Source of the DNA: Tateyamaria sp. Alg231-49
GTDB lineage: Bacteria > Pseudomonadota > Alphaproteobacteria > Rhodobacterales > Rhodobacteraceae
NCBI RefSeq assembly: GCF_900143535.1
Contig: NZ_FRFA01000006.1
Span: 208,280 to 272,279 of the forward strand
Reading direction: 5' to 3'
Length of the DNA: 64,000 nucleotides
In this document: positions 1-8,792 of the stretch, piece after piece
How the letters are laid out: each line of letters begins with the position of its first letter
How positions within the stretch are numbered: the stretch's first letter is position 1
Notes under the pieces: model-generated
Seen by the model: the letters and a program-made list of their open reading frames with translations, nothing else
Told to the model about the DNA's origin: nothing
The model's database searches: none
Position numbers and translations under genes: made by a program

Positions 1-69
1 TTGCGTTCAGTGATCTGGAAATATCATTTTTCTGGGATTTTATGGGCTAAAAGCGATCCAACCAATGCG

Positions 70-149
70 ACACTATATGTTGTGTGCGTGATGTTGGGAG
101 TCACATGATGGGCGCCATTTCGGCGACATTTCTCCACTACATGTTGTTT
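70..149. promoter_or_regulatory. Pair of NrdR-box-like palindromes
   Basis: ACACTATATGTTGTGT at 70-85 and CCACTACATGTTGTTT at 134-149 both fit the NrdR box pattern (acaCwAwATaTwGtgt). NrdR is the repressor of ribonucleotide reductase genes. The two sites start 64 bp apart, about six helical turns. NrdR boxes usually come in pairs, often closer together than this. The target may be a divergent nrd gene left of the window or the mraZ promoter itself. That is inference from motif shape only. Confidence 0.45.
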
Positions 150-204
150 TTCAACACCTCTGTTCACAGGGTATAGGGTTCACTGGTCACAAAAAACTAT
201 TGTT

Positions 205-229
205 TCCCATCAATTCCCATGGCATCCCT
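205..229 (-). promoter_or_regulatory. Putative MraZ operator: three 5-bp repeats at 10-bp period
   Basis: TCCCA, TCCCA and TCCCT lie at 205-209, 215-219 and 225-229. On the minus strand these are TGGGA, TGGGA and AGGGA, each separated by 5 bp. Escherichia coli MraZ is known to bind TGGGN direct repeats separated by 5 nt in its own promoter. The array precedes mraZ by about 280 bp and lies just downstream of a possible -10 element (172-177), a good position for autoregulation. Confidence 0.6.
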
Positions 230-406
230 AATGCATCAGATGAGAACGAGCCCGGGGCACCAAACGACCCCAAGCAAACAAAAAACTCTAGCAGGTTTCA
301 TACAGGCACCTCGCTTTCATCAGACCAAGAGATCCGGCGCGCGAGCGAGCAGACATCCCCCCAGGTGGCGCGCGCAGCTGGACATCCCGCGAGACGGGAC
401 GAGGGC

Positions 407-440
407 GGCGGGTTGATCAGTGGCAGCAGATCAACCCGCC
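407..440 (+). terminator. 12-bp perfect hairpin in mraZ leader, terminator- or attenuator-like
   Basis: GGCGGGTTGATC at 407-418 pairs perfectly with GATCAACCCGCC at 429-440 across a 10-nt loop. The sequence after it is GTTTCC, a weak T tract. It lies 70 bp before the mraZ start, inside what should be the leader transcript, so it could terminate transcription from the left or act as a leader structure. Confidence 0.5.
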
Positions 441-509
441 GTTTCCATTTCAAGACACTGGGGAACGATTTGAGCGCGGGGGCGCAAAGGAAAAGGGACG
501 GGCCAACAG

Positions 510-1001
510 ATGGCACGCAGGTTCAGAGGCGAAAGCGACCACAAGGTGGACGCAAAGGGGCGGGTGTCTATCCCGGCCTCGTTTCGTCGTGTAATCGAAG
601 CCGCTGATCCCGACTGGACCGAAGGTCTGCCGCCGCGCATCATCATTGTCTATGGGGGCGACACCCGCACCTACCTCGAAGGGTTCACCGTCGAGGCCAT
701 GGATGAGGTGGACGACAAAATCTCTCTCCATCCGCGTGGATCGGCCAAACGTAAGGCTATGGAGCGCCTCTATAGCGCACAATCCATCGAAACGGTTGTC
801 GATGAGACGGGCCGCATCGTCTTGCCCGCCAAGTTGCGGGACAAGATTGGTCTGGATGGCATGGCCCGTTTTGTGTCTTCCGGAGATACCTTCGAGATTT
901 GGAAGCCCGAGGCTTACGATGCCAGCATCGCAGCCCTTGATGACGACGGATATGACCCGGATGTCGATCCGTCGGTCTATTTGGACGGGGATCTCGCATA
1001 A
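510..1001 (+). CDS. mraZ: MraZ, dcw-cluster transcriptional regulator
   Basis: The product of 163 aa matches the MraZ family, a DNA-binding protein with a tandem SpoVT/AbrB-like fold that forms ring-shaped oligomers and represses its own cluster. Two copies of the signature are visible: DAKGR around residues 14-18 with IPASFR following, and DETGR around 98-102 with LPAKLR following. The start at 510 is preceded by a purine-rich stretch (aaaggaaaagggacggg). It is the first gene of the dcw cluster and is followed 28 bp later by rsmH. The putative operator at 205-229 suggests autoregulation. Confidence 0.96.
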   Translation: MARRFRGESDHKVDAKGRVSIPASFRRVIEAADPDWTEGLPPRIIIVYGGDTRTYLEGFTVEAMDEVDDKISLHPRGSAKRKAMERLYSAQSIETVVDETGRIVLPAKLRDKIGLDGMARFVSSGDTFEIWKPEAYDASIAALDDDGYDPDVDPSVYLDGDLA

Positions 1002-1029
1002 CATGTCGGTCTCAGTGAGCGTATAAGGG

Positions 1030-1992
1030 ATGACCGGGGGGCCACATATACCAGTTCTGATCGATGCGATCTTGGCACATTGCGCGCCGATCGAAGGGAC
1101 ATGGTTGGATGGTACGTTCGGAGCGGGCGGCTATACCAGGGCACTTTTGGACGGCGGCGCCGATACAGTCATCGCGGTTGATCGTGACCCGTTGGCCTTC
1201 GAAATGGCCGCTGATTGGGCCGCCGGTTATGGATCGCGACTTCGGATGCAGCCCGGTGTGTTTTCAAAACTAGATGAGTATGGGGCAGGCCTTGATGGTG
1301 TTGTGCTGGATCTGGGCGTCAGTTCCATGCAGCTTGATCAGGCCGCACGTGGTTTTTCCTTTCAAAAGGACGGACCGCTCGACATGCGGATGAGCCAGGA
1401 TGGGCCCACAGCCGCCGATATCGTCAACCAAGCGGACGAGGGCGTGCTGGCCGACATCCTGTTTCACTACGGCGAAGAGCGCGCCAGTCGCCGCATCGCG
1501 CGCGCAATAATCATGGCCCGCCCTATCACTACAACGTTGGAGCTCGCGGGTATCGTCGAAAAGTGCCTGCCACGCCCCAAGCCTGGACAGTCGCACCCCG
1601 CCACACGCAGCTTTCAGGCGCTGCGCATTGCCGTAAACAATGAATATGACGAACTTTATCAGGGCCTTATGGCGGCCGAACGCGCCTTGAAACCCGGCGG
1701 TAAACTGGCCGTGGTTACCTTCCATTCCGTCGAGGACCGTATGGTCAAACGGTTTCTCACAGCGCGCGGCGGGCGCAGTGCCAATGCCAACCGCTATGCG
1801 CCTGAAACGGTGCAAGAGGCGGCCCAGTTCACCGTTAAAAGCCGCAAAGCCATTGGCCCGGATGCAACTGAACTGGCTGCAAACCCACGCAGCCGTTCGG
1901 CCAAATTGCGCGTGGGTATCCGCACTGACGCACCCGCCGGGATCATCGACGCCAAATCCATCAGTATGCCGCAGATCAAAGGGGGGATATGA
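1030..1992 (+). CDS. rsmH: 16S rRNA (cytosine(1402)-N4)-methyltransferase RsmH
   Basis: RsmH (MraW) uses S-adenosylmethionine to methylate N4 of C1402 in the 16S rRNA decoding centre. The 320-aa product has the SAM-binding segment [13 protein letters not shown] near the N terminus, [10 protein letters not shown] in the middle and [11 protein letters not shown] in the C-terminal half, all typical of the family. Length is normal. Its stop overlaps the ftsL start in an ATGA, so the two are probably translationally coupled. Confidence 0.97.
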   Translation: MTGGPHIPVLIDAILAHCAPIEGTWLDGTFGAGGYTRALLDGGADTVIAVDRDPLAFEMAADWAAGYGSRLRMQPGVFSKLDEYGAGLDGVVLDLGVSSMQLDQAARGFSFQKDGPLDMRMSQDGPTAADIVNQADEGVLADILFHYGEERASRRIARAIIMARPITTTLELAGIVEKCLPRPKPGQSHPATRSFQALRIAVNNEYDELYQGLMAAERALKPGGKLAVVTFHSVEDRMVKRFLTARGGRSANANRYAPETVQEAAQFTVKSRKAIGPDATELAANPRSRSAKLRVGIRTDAPAGIIDAKSISMPQIKGGI

Positions 1993-2348
1993 TGCGCAGT
2001 GTCCTTTACGTTCTCACAACGCTGGCAGTCATCGGGCTGGCCTTTTGGGCCTACCGCGAAAACTACGCCACGCAGGATTCGCTGGCCCAGACAGATCAGC
2101 TACACCGCGACATTCGTGCAGCCCATGCCCGTTTGGCCGTGCTCAAGGCAGAATGGGCCTATCTCAATCGCCCCGATCGTTTGCGCGATCTGGCGGACAT
2201 CAACTTTGATCGCCTTGGTTTGTTGCCTTTCCGCCCTGACCAGTTCGGACGCGTAGACGAGGTGGCCTATCCCGCCCCACCACTTCTGGACATAACAAAC
2301 AGCATTGAAGTGTCTGGCACTCTGCCAGTCGTGGAGGTTTCAGAATGA
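1989..2348 (+). CDS. ftsL: Cell division protein FtsL
   Basis: This 119-aa bitopic protein has one N-terminal membrane segment (about residues 3-21) followed by a helical region beginning around residue 30, rich in Leu, Arg and Gln, as expected for the periplasmic coiled coil that pairs with FtsB. The [16 protein letters not shown] stretch resembles the conserved end of alphaproteobacterial FtsL. Assignment depends partly on its invariant position between rsmH and ftsI. ATGA overlaps join it to both neighbours. Confidence 0.88.
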   Translation: MMRSVLYVLTTLAVIGLAFWAYRENYATQDSLAQTDQLHRDIRAAHARLAVLKAEWAYLNRPDRLRDLADINFDRLGLLPFRPDQFGRVDEVAYPAPPLLDITNSIEVSGTLPVVEVSE

Positions 2349-4132
2349 CCCGCACCCCTCTGCGCCCGCTTGCCCGTATCCTGCCGGCCCGTGCCGCCGG
2401 GCATAGCCCTGATGAGATTGAGCGTGAAAACCGAGCCGCGCGCCACGAAGAAATGCGCGACACCTCGCGCCAGCGTGCCGAAGGGCGATTATTGGTGCTT
2501 GGTGTGTTCTTTTTCTGCGCGTTTATGGTTGTGGGATTCCGCATGGGAATGCTGGCGACATCCGAACCTGTTGAGCCGCGCGCGAGTGCCCAAGGGGCTG
2601 CCATTTCTGCCGCTCGTGCCGACATTGTCGACCGTAAGGGCAGATTGCTTGCGACCAATTTCGAAACCCATGCGCTCTATGCCCAACCGCCGCATATGAT
2701 TGACCCGATGCGGGCCGCCAAAGAACTGGCTGCAATCTTTCCTGATCTGGAAGAAAAGAAGCTGGTCAAGGATTTCACTGGCAAGCGTAAGTTCTTGTGG
2801 ATACGCAAGAAAATCAGCCCAGAGCAGATGCAGGCCGTGCACGAAATCGGCGACCCGGGTCTGTTGTTTGGCCCCCGCGAGATGCGACTTTATCCCAATG
2901 GTTCGCTTGCTGCTCATGTGATGGGTGGAGCATCCTTTGGCAAGGAAGGCGTGCACGCCGCCGAAGTGATAGGCGTAGCAGGTGTCGAAAAGCACTTTGA
3001 TGATTACCTGCGCGACCCCGCAAACGGGCAGCGCCCTCTCAAATTGTCCCTCGATTTGACCGTGCAGGCCGCAGCTGAACGTGTCCTCTATGGTGGCATG
3101 AAAATCATGAACGCCAAGGGCGCGACTTCCATTCTGATGGACGTGCACACGGGCGAGGTGGTGTCGGTCGTCTCCCTGCCAGATTTTGACCCCAACAACC
3201 GGCCCCGCCCGGCGACCTCGGGGGATCAGTCAGACAGCCCGCTGTTTAACCGCTCGGTGCAAGGGGTGTACGAGTTGGGTTCGACCTTCAAGATTTTCAC
3301 GGCAGCGCAAGCTGTCGATCTGGGCCTTGTGTCTCCCGATACGGTAATCGACACCAAAGGACCAATGCGCGTTGGCGGCTTTCCCATCGGTGAGTTCCGC
3401 AACAAGAACTATGGCAAGCTGACAGTGTCCGACATCATCGTCAAATCCTCGAACCGGGGTACGGGCCGCATGGCATTGGACATCGGGGTCAAACGCCAGC
3501 AGGAGTTCCTGAAATCGCTTGGCTTTTTTGAGGCAACCCCGTTCGAGATTGTTGAAGCGCGCACAGGCAAACCGCTATTGCCCAAACGCTGGACTGATCT
3601 GAGCGCTGTTACCGTGAGCTATGGGCATGGTTTGTCCACGTCCCCCATGCATCTGGCCGCTGGGTATGCGGCCATCGCAAACGGGGGGTACACGGTTGCT
3701 CCGACGATCCTGAAACAGAACGGCCCCCGTCTGGGCAAGCGCGTGATGAGTGAGTCCTCTGCCAAGGCGGCCCGCGACATGTTGCGGGCGGTGGTGACCA
3801 CCGGCACAGCGAGCATGGGCGAAGTGCCCGGTTACGCGGTGGGCGGCAAGACTGGAACCGCAGACAAGCCTAAGCCCAACGGCGGGTATTACGAGGATAA
3901 GGTCATCGCGACCTTTGCCACGATCTTTCCTGCTCACGATCCCAAATACGTGCTGATCGTGACGCTGGATGAACCGGTGGAGACAAGCGGCGACAAACCA
4001 CGCCGTACGGCAGGTTGGACAGCGGTGCCCGTCGCGGCCGAGATGATCGGGCGCATTGCTCCGCTGCTGGGCCTGCGTCCGGGCGTTGAACCCCGCTCTT
4101 TGACTGATATAACGCTCACAAGCAGCAACTGA
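2345..4132 (+). CDS. ftsI: Septal peptidoglycan transpeptidase FtsI (PBP3)
   Basis: FtsI is the class B penicillin-binding protein that cross-links septal peptidoglycan. The 595-aa protein has a cytoplasmic tail, one membrane anchor (about residues 49-66), a dimerisation domain and a transpeptidase domain. All three active-site motifs are present: the nucleophile motif STFK at about 313-316, SSN at about 368-370 and KTG at about 502-504. Start and ftsL stop overlap as ATGA. The N-terminal tail of about 48 residues is rich in Arg and Glu. Confidence 0.97.
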   Translation: MTRTPLRPLARILPARAAGHSPDEIERENRAARHEEMRDTSRQRAEGRLLVLGVFFFCAFMVVGFRMGMLATSEPVEPRASAQGAAISAARADIVDRKGRLLATNFETHALYAQPPHMIDPMRAAKELAAIFPDLEEKKLVKDFTGKRKFLWIRKKISPEQMQAVHEIGDPGLLFGPREMRLYPNGSLAAHVMGGASFGKEGVHAAEVIGVAGVEKHFDDYLRDPANGQRPLKLSLDLTVQAAAERVLYGGMKIMNAKGATSILMDVHTGEVVSVVSLPDFDPNNRPRPATSGDQSDSPLFNRSVQGVYELGSTFKIFTAAQAVDLGLVSPDTVIDTKGPMRVGGFPIGEFRNKNYGKLTVSDIIVKSSNRGTGRMALDIGVKRQQEFLKSLGFFEATPFEIVEARTGKPLLPKRWTDLSAVTVSYGHGLSTSPMHLAAGYAAIANGGYTVAPTILKQNGPRLGKRVMSESSAKAARDMLRAVVTTGTASMGEVPGYAVGGKTGTADKPKPNGGYYEDKVIATFATIFPAHDPKYVLIVTLDEPVETSGDKPRRTAGWTAVPVAAEMIGRIAPLLGLRPGVEPRSLTDITLTSSN

Positions 4133-4148
4133 GCCAAAAGGCCAAACA

Positions 4149-5624
4149 ATGGGCGCGCAGGCACGACCACTTTCATCCTTGGGCCTGACCGCGCTTGGCG
4201 GTGCCAATCCGAACGTTTCCGGATTGGCCGTGGACAGCCGCGAGGTAAAGGCCGGCACCCTGTTTGCCGCCATGCCGGGCAGCCGCGTACACGGGGCGGA
4301 ATTCATTCAATATGCCGTGCGGATGGGTGCAGTCGCTGTGTTGACCGATCGCGCCGGGGCCGAGATTGCCTCTGATCATCTCGACGGGATCGCGGTGGTG
4401 TTGGCCGACGACCCACGCGCCACCCTGTCACGCACCGCCGCCCTTTGGTTCGGCGGGCAGCCTGACACGATGGTTGCTGTCACAGGGACCAATGGAAAAA
4501 CCTCCGTTGCCACGTTCGTGCGCCAGATCTGGATCGAATTGGAACTTGCCGCCGTCAATCTCGGGACAACTGGGGTGGAGGGCGCATGGACCGCCCCCTT
4601 GGCGCATACGACGCCGGAACCCATCACGCTGCACCGCATTCTGGCCGAGGCGCGCGACAATGGCATCACCCACGCGGCCATGGAGGCCTCGTCGCACGGG
4701 CTCGATCAACGCCGTCTGGACGGTGTGACACTGACCGCAGCAGGCTTTACGAATTTCACCCAGGATCACCTCGACTACCACCACACGTTCGAGGCGTATT
4801 TTGACGCCAAGGCTGGCCTGTTTGCCCGTGTTTTGCCCGAAGACGGCACCGCCGTGATCAACATGGACGACCCGCGCGGTGTGGATATGGCCGCGATTGC
4901 GCGTGCTCGGGGCCAAAAGGTTCTGAGTGTAGGGCGCGATGGGGGTGATCTGCATCTCTCTGCGCAGCGCTTTGAGAGCACCGGGCAGGATGTCCGCTTT
5001 GACTATGCAGGCAAAGCCTTCACCGCGCGCCTGCCTCTCATCGGTGGCTTTCAAGCGGACAACGTGATGCTGGCATGTGGCCTTGTCATCGCCTGTGGCG
5101 CTGAACCTGCCCATGTGTTTGAAACCCTGCCGCATCTTGGCACCGTTCGGGGGCGTATGCAGCTTGCCGCCACGCGCGAGAACGGAGCGGCCGTTTTTGT
5201 GGATTACGCCCACACGCCGGATGCTGTTGCCACTGCGCTGTCCGCAATGCGCCCACATGTGATGGGGCGGCTAATCGCAGTGATTGGGGCAGGCGGGGAC
5301 AGGGATGCAGGCAAACGCCCGTTGATGGGGCAGGCGGCAGCACAAAACGCCGACGTCGTGTTTGTAACAGATGACAACCCGCGCTCAGAAGACCCCGCAA
5401 CCATCCGCGCTGCGGTGATGGAGGGGTGCCCTGAGGCCCACGAGGTCGGCGACCGGGCCGAGGCAATCCTGCGCGCGGTTGACGCTCTTGGCCCCGGTGA
5501 TGCTTTGCTGATCGCGGGCAAGGGACACGAGACAGGACAAATTGTGGGCGATGACATCCTGCCCTTTGATGATGCCGAACAGGCCAGCGTGGCCGTGGCT
5601 GCCTTGGAAGGAAGACTGACGTGA
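4149..5624 (+). CDS. murE: UDP-N-acetylmuramoyl-L-alanyl-D-glutamate--2,6-diaminopimelate ligase MurE
   Basis: MurE adds the third stem-peptide residue in the cytoplasm. The 491-aa protein has the Mur ligase ATP-binding loop VTGTNGKTS in its first third, the carbamylated-lysine and histidine region around FTNFTQDHLDYH, and the DNPRSEDP motif near the C terminus that marks enzymes using meso-diaminopimelate rather than lysine. It ends in a GTGA overlap with murF. Confidence 0.97.
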   Translation: MGAQARPLSSLGLTALGGANPNVSGLAVDSREVKAGTLFAAMPGSRVHGAEFIQYAVRMGAVAVLTDRAGAEIASDHLDGIAVVLADDPRATLSRTAALWFGGQPDTMVAVTGTNGKTSVATFVRQIWIELELAAVNLGTTGVEGAWTAPLAHTTPEPITLHRILAEARDNGITHAAMEASSHGLDQRRLDGVTLTAAGFTNFTQDHLDYHHTFEAYFDAKAGLFARVLPEDGTAVINMDDPRGVDMAAIARARGQKVLSVGRDGGDLHLSAQRFESTGQDVRFDYAGKAFTARLPLIGGFQADNVMLACGLVIACGAEPAHVFETLPHLGTVRGRMQLAATRENGAAVFVDYAHTPDAVATALSAMRPHVMGRLIAVIGAGGDRDAGKRPLMGQAAAQNADVVFVTDDNPRSEDPATIRAAVMEGCPEAHEVGDRAEAILRAVDALGPGDALLIAGKGHETGQIVGDDILPFDDAEQASVAVAALEGRLT

Positions 5625-7069
5625 CGCTATGGACTGCCAGCGACGCCGCCGCTGCAACGGGTGGGCAAGCCACAACAGACTGGACGGCCACAGGCGTGTC
5701 CATCGATACCCGCACGTTGGAACCGGGTGATCTGTTCGTCGCTCTGCAAGCGGCACGGGACGGGCATGACTTTGTGGCGCAGGCGCTGGAAAAAGGCGCC
5801 GCCGCCGCTCTTGTCACACAGGTGCCGGAGGGTGTGGCCCCTGACGCGCCCTTGCTGATTGTCGCGGATGTTTTGCAAGGTCTGGAGGCGCTTGGCGCTG
5901 CCGCCCGCGCGCGCACCGATGCCCGTGTGGTCGCAATCACCGGATCGGTTGGCAAAACCTCGACCAAGGAAATGTTGCGCGCGATGCTTGGCGATCAGGG
6001 GCGAACGCATGCCTCGGTGGCCAGCTATAACAACCACTGGGGTGTGCCGCTGACACTGGCGCGGATGCCGGCAGATACGGAATACGCGGTGATCGAAATC
6101 GGGATGAACCATCCCGGAGAGATTGCGCCCTTGGCAAAGTTGGCCCGGCCCCACGTGGCAATGATCACAACCGTCGCCGCCGCCCATCTAGAAGCCTTTG
6201 AGAACATCGAAGGCATCGCGCTGGAAAAGGCATCCATCATTGAAGGGCTTGAATACGGGGGCACCGCAATCCTGAACAACGACTGTTCGACCGCTGCAAT
6301 CCTGCAATCCAAGGCTCATGACATGAAGCGGCGCGACATTGGCTTTGGCGAACACGGTTTTGATTTCGTTCTGAAATCTGTCGATCTGGGGCGCGAAGTT
6401 ACGGTGGTGCAGGCGACCGCCCACGAGGCACCGCTATTGTTCAAGATCGGGGCCGTGGGAAAACACTTTGCCATGAACGGTCTCGGAGCGCTGGCGGCAG
6501 CAGAGGCGCTTGGCGCGGATCTTGCGCTCGCGGCCCAATCACTGGGCCGTTGGTCGCCCTATCAGGGTCGGGGCGCACGCGAAGTCATCGCGCTCGATGC
6601 CGTGGATACCCAAATGACGCTTGAGTTGATTGACGACAGCTACAACGCCAATCCAACGTCGATGGAGGCCGCCCTTGGTGTTTTAGCCGCGGCAGAAGTT
6701 ACCAACGACATTGGCCGGGTAAGCAAGGGACGGCGGATCGCCTTTGTCGGTGACATGAAGGAATTGGGGCCAACCGGGCCCGAACTGCACGCGGCTCTTG
6801 CGGACCTCGATGCGATGGAGGCGATCGACACTGTCCACTGCGTTGGTCCTTTGATGCAACACCTGCACGACGCACTTCCGGCTTCGAAACAAGGCCTTTG
6901 GACAGAAACGTCTCAGGACTTGGCCGCCCAGGTCGCACGCCGTCTCGACAGCGGCGACGTGGTGCTGGTCAAGGGGTCTCTCAGCATGAAATTGGCCGTG
7001 ATCGTTGACGCGATCCGCAAAATGGGCCATCCGGGGACTGAGGGCGCAGACCCACAAGATAATGTGTAA
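5621..7069 (+). CDS. murF: UDP-N-acetylmuramoyl-tripeptide--D-alanyl-D-alanine ligase MurF
   Basis: MurF joins D-Ala-D-Ala to the tripeptide to complete the UDP-MurNAc-pentapeptide. The 482-aa sequence shows the substrate-binding SIDTRTLEPGDLF segment, the P-loop ITGSVGKTSTK, the YNNHWGVPLTL and EIGMNHPGEI segments and the DDSYNANPTSM segment, all diagnostic for MurF. It starts at GTG 5621 inside the murE stop and lies 12 bp before mraY. Confidence 0.97.
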   Translation: MTLWTASDAAAATGGQATTDWTATGVSIDTRTLEPGDLFVALQAARDGHDFVAQALEKGAAAALVTQVPEGVAPDAPLLIVADVLQGLEALGAAARARTDARVVAITGSVGKTSTKEMLRAMLGDQGRTHASVASYNNHWGVPLTLARMPADTEYAVIEIGMNHPGEIAPLAKLARPHVAMITTVAAAHLEAFENIEGIALEKASIIEGLEYGGTAILNNDCSTAAILQSKAHDMKRRDIGFGEHGFDFVLKSVDLGREVTVVQATAHEAPLLFKIGAVGKHFAMNGLGALAAAEALGADLALAAQSLGRWSPYQGRGAREVIALDAVDTQMTLELIDDSYNANPTSMEAALGVLAAAEVTNDIGRVSKGRRIAFVGDMKELGPTGPELHAALADLDAMEAIDTVHCVGPLMQHLHDALPASKQGLWTETSQDLAAQVARRLDSGDVVLVKGSLSMKLAVIVDAIRKMGHPGTEGADPQDNV

Positions 7070-7081
7070 GGCGAGGCGAGA

Positions 7082-8164
7082 ATGCTCTATTGGTTGACAG
7101 CACTGTCGGATGGGGGCGATTTTTTCAACCTGTTCCGCTACATCACCTTCCGGGCCGGCGGCGCGTTCATGACTGCGCTGGTCTTTGGGTTCATGTTCGG
7201 TAAGCCTCTGATTGCGGTGTTGCGCAAGACCCAAGGCAAGGGTCAGCCGATCCGTGATGACGGCCCCGAGGGGCACTTCGTCAAGGCTGGCACGCCGACC
7301 ATGGGGGGGCTGTTGATCGTGGGTGCGCTGGTAACGTCCACGCTGCTTTGGGCGCGGTTGGACAATCCGTTTGTGTGGATTGTTTTGGGCGTGACGCTCG
7401 CTTTCGGGTTGATCGGATTTGCGGACGACTATGCAAAAGTATCGAAACAAAACACGGCTGGGGTGCCGGGCCGCGTCCGGCTGTTGCTTGGGTTTTTGAT
7501 TGCGGCCATTGCGGCCTATTTTGCGGCCGTCGCGCATCCAGAGGGGCTGCAGAACCAATTGGCCGTGCCGGTGTTCAAGGATGTGCTGATCAACCTCGGG
7601 CTTTTGTTCATCCCCTTTTCGGTCATTGTGATTGTGGGCTCTGCGAATGCGGTGAACCTCACGGACGGGCTCGACGGATTGGCGATTATGCCGGTGATGA
7701 TCGCGGCGGCAACTCTCGGCGTCATCGCCTACTTTGTGGGGCGGGTCGACTTCACCGAAGATCTGGGTCTGCACTATGTCCCCGGAACGGGCGAATTGCT
7801 GATCTTTACGATGGGGATCATCGGCGGGGGCTTGGGCTTTTTGTGGTACAACGCTCCTCCGGCGGCGGTCTTTATGGGGGATACTGGCTCGTTGGCTTTG
7901 GGCGGCGCGTTGGGGGCCATCGCGGTGGCTTCGAAACATGAAATCGTCTTTGCCATCGTCGGCGGAATTTTCGTGGTCGAGGCGTTGTCGGTGATGATCC
8001 AGGTCCTTTATTTCAAGAAGACGGGCAAGCGGGTCTTTTTGATGGCCCCGATCCACCATCACTACGAAAAAAAGGGGTGGGCGGAGCCTCAGATTGTGAT
8101 CCGATTCTGGATCATCGCGCTGATTTTGGCGATGATCGGGCTGGCCACTCTTAAAGTCCGGTAA
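7082..8164 (+). CDS. mraY: Phospho-N-acetylmuramoyl-pentapeptide transferase MraY
   Basis: MraY transfers phospho-MurNAc-pentapeptide to undecaprenyl phosphate, making lipid I at the inner membrane. The 360-aa polytopic protein contains the catalytic signatures [18 protein letters not shown] and [12 protein letters not shown], the conserved [11 protein letters not shown] near the C terminus, and about ten hydrophobic segments. A perfect 8-bp stem hairpin follows at 8170-8188. Confidence 0.98.
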   Translation: MLYWLTALSDGGDFFNLFRYITFRAGGAFMTALVFGFMFGKPLIAVLRKTQGKGQPIRDDGPEGHFVKAGTPTMGGLLIVGALVTSTLLWARLDNPFVWIVLGVTLAFGLIGFADDYAKVSKQNTAGVPGRVRLLLGFLIAAIAAYFAAVAHPEGLQNQLAVPVFKDVLINLGLLFIPFSVIVIVGSANAVNLTDGLDGLAIMPVMIAAATLGVIAYFVGRVDFTEDLGLHYVPGTGELLIFTMGIIGGGLGFLWYNAPPAAVFMGDTGSLALGGALGAIAVASKHEIVFAIVGGIFVVEALSVMIQVLYFKKTGKRVFLMAPIHHHYEKKGWAEPQIVIRFWIIALILAMIGLATLKVR

Positions 8165-8169
8165 TTTTG

Positions 8170-8188
8170 GTGTCCCATGCTGGGACAC
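8170..8188. promoter_or_regulatory. Perfect palindrome after mraY
   Basis: GTGTCCCA and TGGGACAC flank TGC, an uninterrupted 8-bp inverted repeat 5 bp after the mraY stop. It could be a weak terminator (a T-run appears only at about 8202-8206) or a regulator half-site pair for the promoter region in front of the unknown gene at 8285. A near-consensus CtrA motif lies 40 bp further on. Confidence 0.4.
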
Positions 8189-8227
8189 TCTCTGCACGAC
8201 TATTTTTCAAGCACTTACAGAGGCGAT

Positions 8228-8242
8228 TTAACGCTTTGGTAA
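8228..8242 (+). promoter_or_regulatory. Near-consensus CtrA-type site TTAA-N7-GTAA
   Basis: TTAA at 8228-8231 and GTAA at 8239-8242 are separated by 7 bp, one mismatch from the alphaproteobacterial CtrA consensus TTAA-N7-TTAA. The site lies in the 120-bp gap before the unknown gene that precedes murD, where an internal cluster promoter is plausible. One-mismatch matches occur by chance, so this is only suggestive. Confidence 0.3.
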
Positions 8243-8284
8243 GGTTTTTGGGTTCCCGCAGGGCGGGAGGCGGGTAAGCTCGCC

Positions 8285-8725
8285 TTGGGGAACTGGGGTG
8301 TTTGTGTGTTTGAAACCTTAATTGCTTTTTTAACTGAGAATGCCGTTGTCCTCGGCGCAGTCGGCAGTATCGTTTTTTTGATCGGCTGGGCCTTTAGCAT
8401 CATAAAGGCCCCGTTCAAACGCGACAAGCCTGTGGCCCTTGCGCCTGACACCATCCAGCAGATTGCGCAGCAACAATCGAAAAACGGCGCGGCGCTGACC
8501 ACCGCAGAATTTATCCGTGTCCGTCGAGAACTGAAAGCGGACATCGAGGCGGAACTGGCCCGCGCACCGGACGCCGAAAAGGATCAGTTGCGGGCGCGCA
8601 GCATCCGCAAACGCAACAGGTCTTTGCCAATCTTGAGCGATTTCGCGCTGCGCGTGGTGGGGATGCGGCGGTATGACATCGGCCTTTCGGTCGCGCGAAG
8701 TGACGGCGTTTGGTCGGATCGTTGA
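8285..8725 (+). CDS. Unknown membrane-anchored protein between mraY and murD
   Basis: I do not recognise this protein. The reading frame starts at TTG 8285, with a ggaggcggg stretch 10 nt upstream. A GTG at 8306 with tgggg just before it is an alternative. One hydrophobic segment occupies about residues 17-40, followed by a charged helical stretch (AEFIRVRRELKADIEAEL) resembling the start of a coiled coil. The last 30 residues lack obvious structure, so the gene may be a truncated form of a longer anchored coiled-coil or repeat protein. It is interesting for its position inside the dcw cluster. Confidence 0.6.
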   Translation: MGNWGVCVFETLIAFLTENAVVLGAVGSIVFLIGWAFSIIKAPFKRDKPVALAPDTIQQIAQQQSKNGAALTTAEFIRVRRELKADIEAELARAPDAEKDQLRARSIRKRNRSLPILSDFALRVVGMRRYDIGLSVARSDGVWSDR

Positions 8726-8792
8726 AGACTTGCGCCTCTTGCAGGGGGCGGGGTTTCGTGGGACCTGTATCGCCCAAAGCGGGAGGTGCGCC

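Larger units (their letters stand above)
1..509. other. Leader and regulatory region upstream of mraZ; no gene seen
   Basis: No convincing coding sequence lies here. The region holds two NrdR-box-like palindromes (70-85 and 134-149), a possible -10 element TATAGG at 172-177, a three-repeat array resembling an MraZ operator (205-229) and a perfect 12-bp hairpin (407-440). The open frames across 200-600 have no family resemblance and unusual composition. I looked for RNase P RNA hallmarks and saw none. Any gene to the left must begin outside the window. Confidence 0.6.

Noticed and set aside
290..509. RNase P RNA or another known structured RNA in the leader
   Set aside because: Conserved RNase P core segments such as the P4 region were not found; only a hairpin is clear.
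200..607. Open frame across the mraZ leader
   Set aside because: Composition is unlike a protein, it overlaps mraZ, and no ribosome site or family match is visible.
450..1004. Long open frame antisense to mraZ
   Set aside because: It is a mirror of mraZ codon structure in a GC-rich genome, with no family resemblance.
6683..8197. Very long minus-strand open frame over murF and mraY
   Set aside because: It is a shadow frame; murF and mraY are unmistakable on the other strand, and the translation is rich in His, Arg and Gln.
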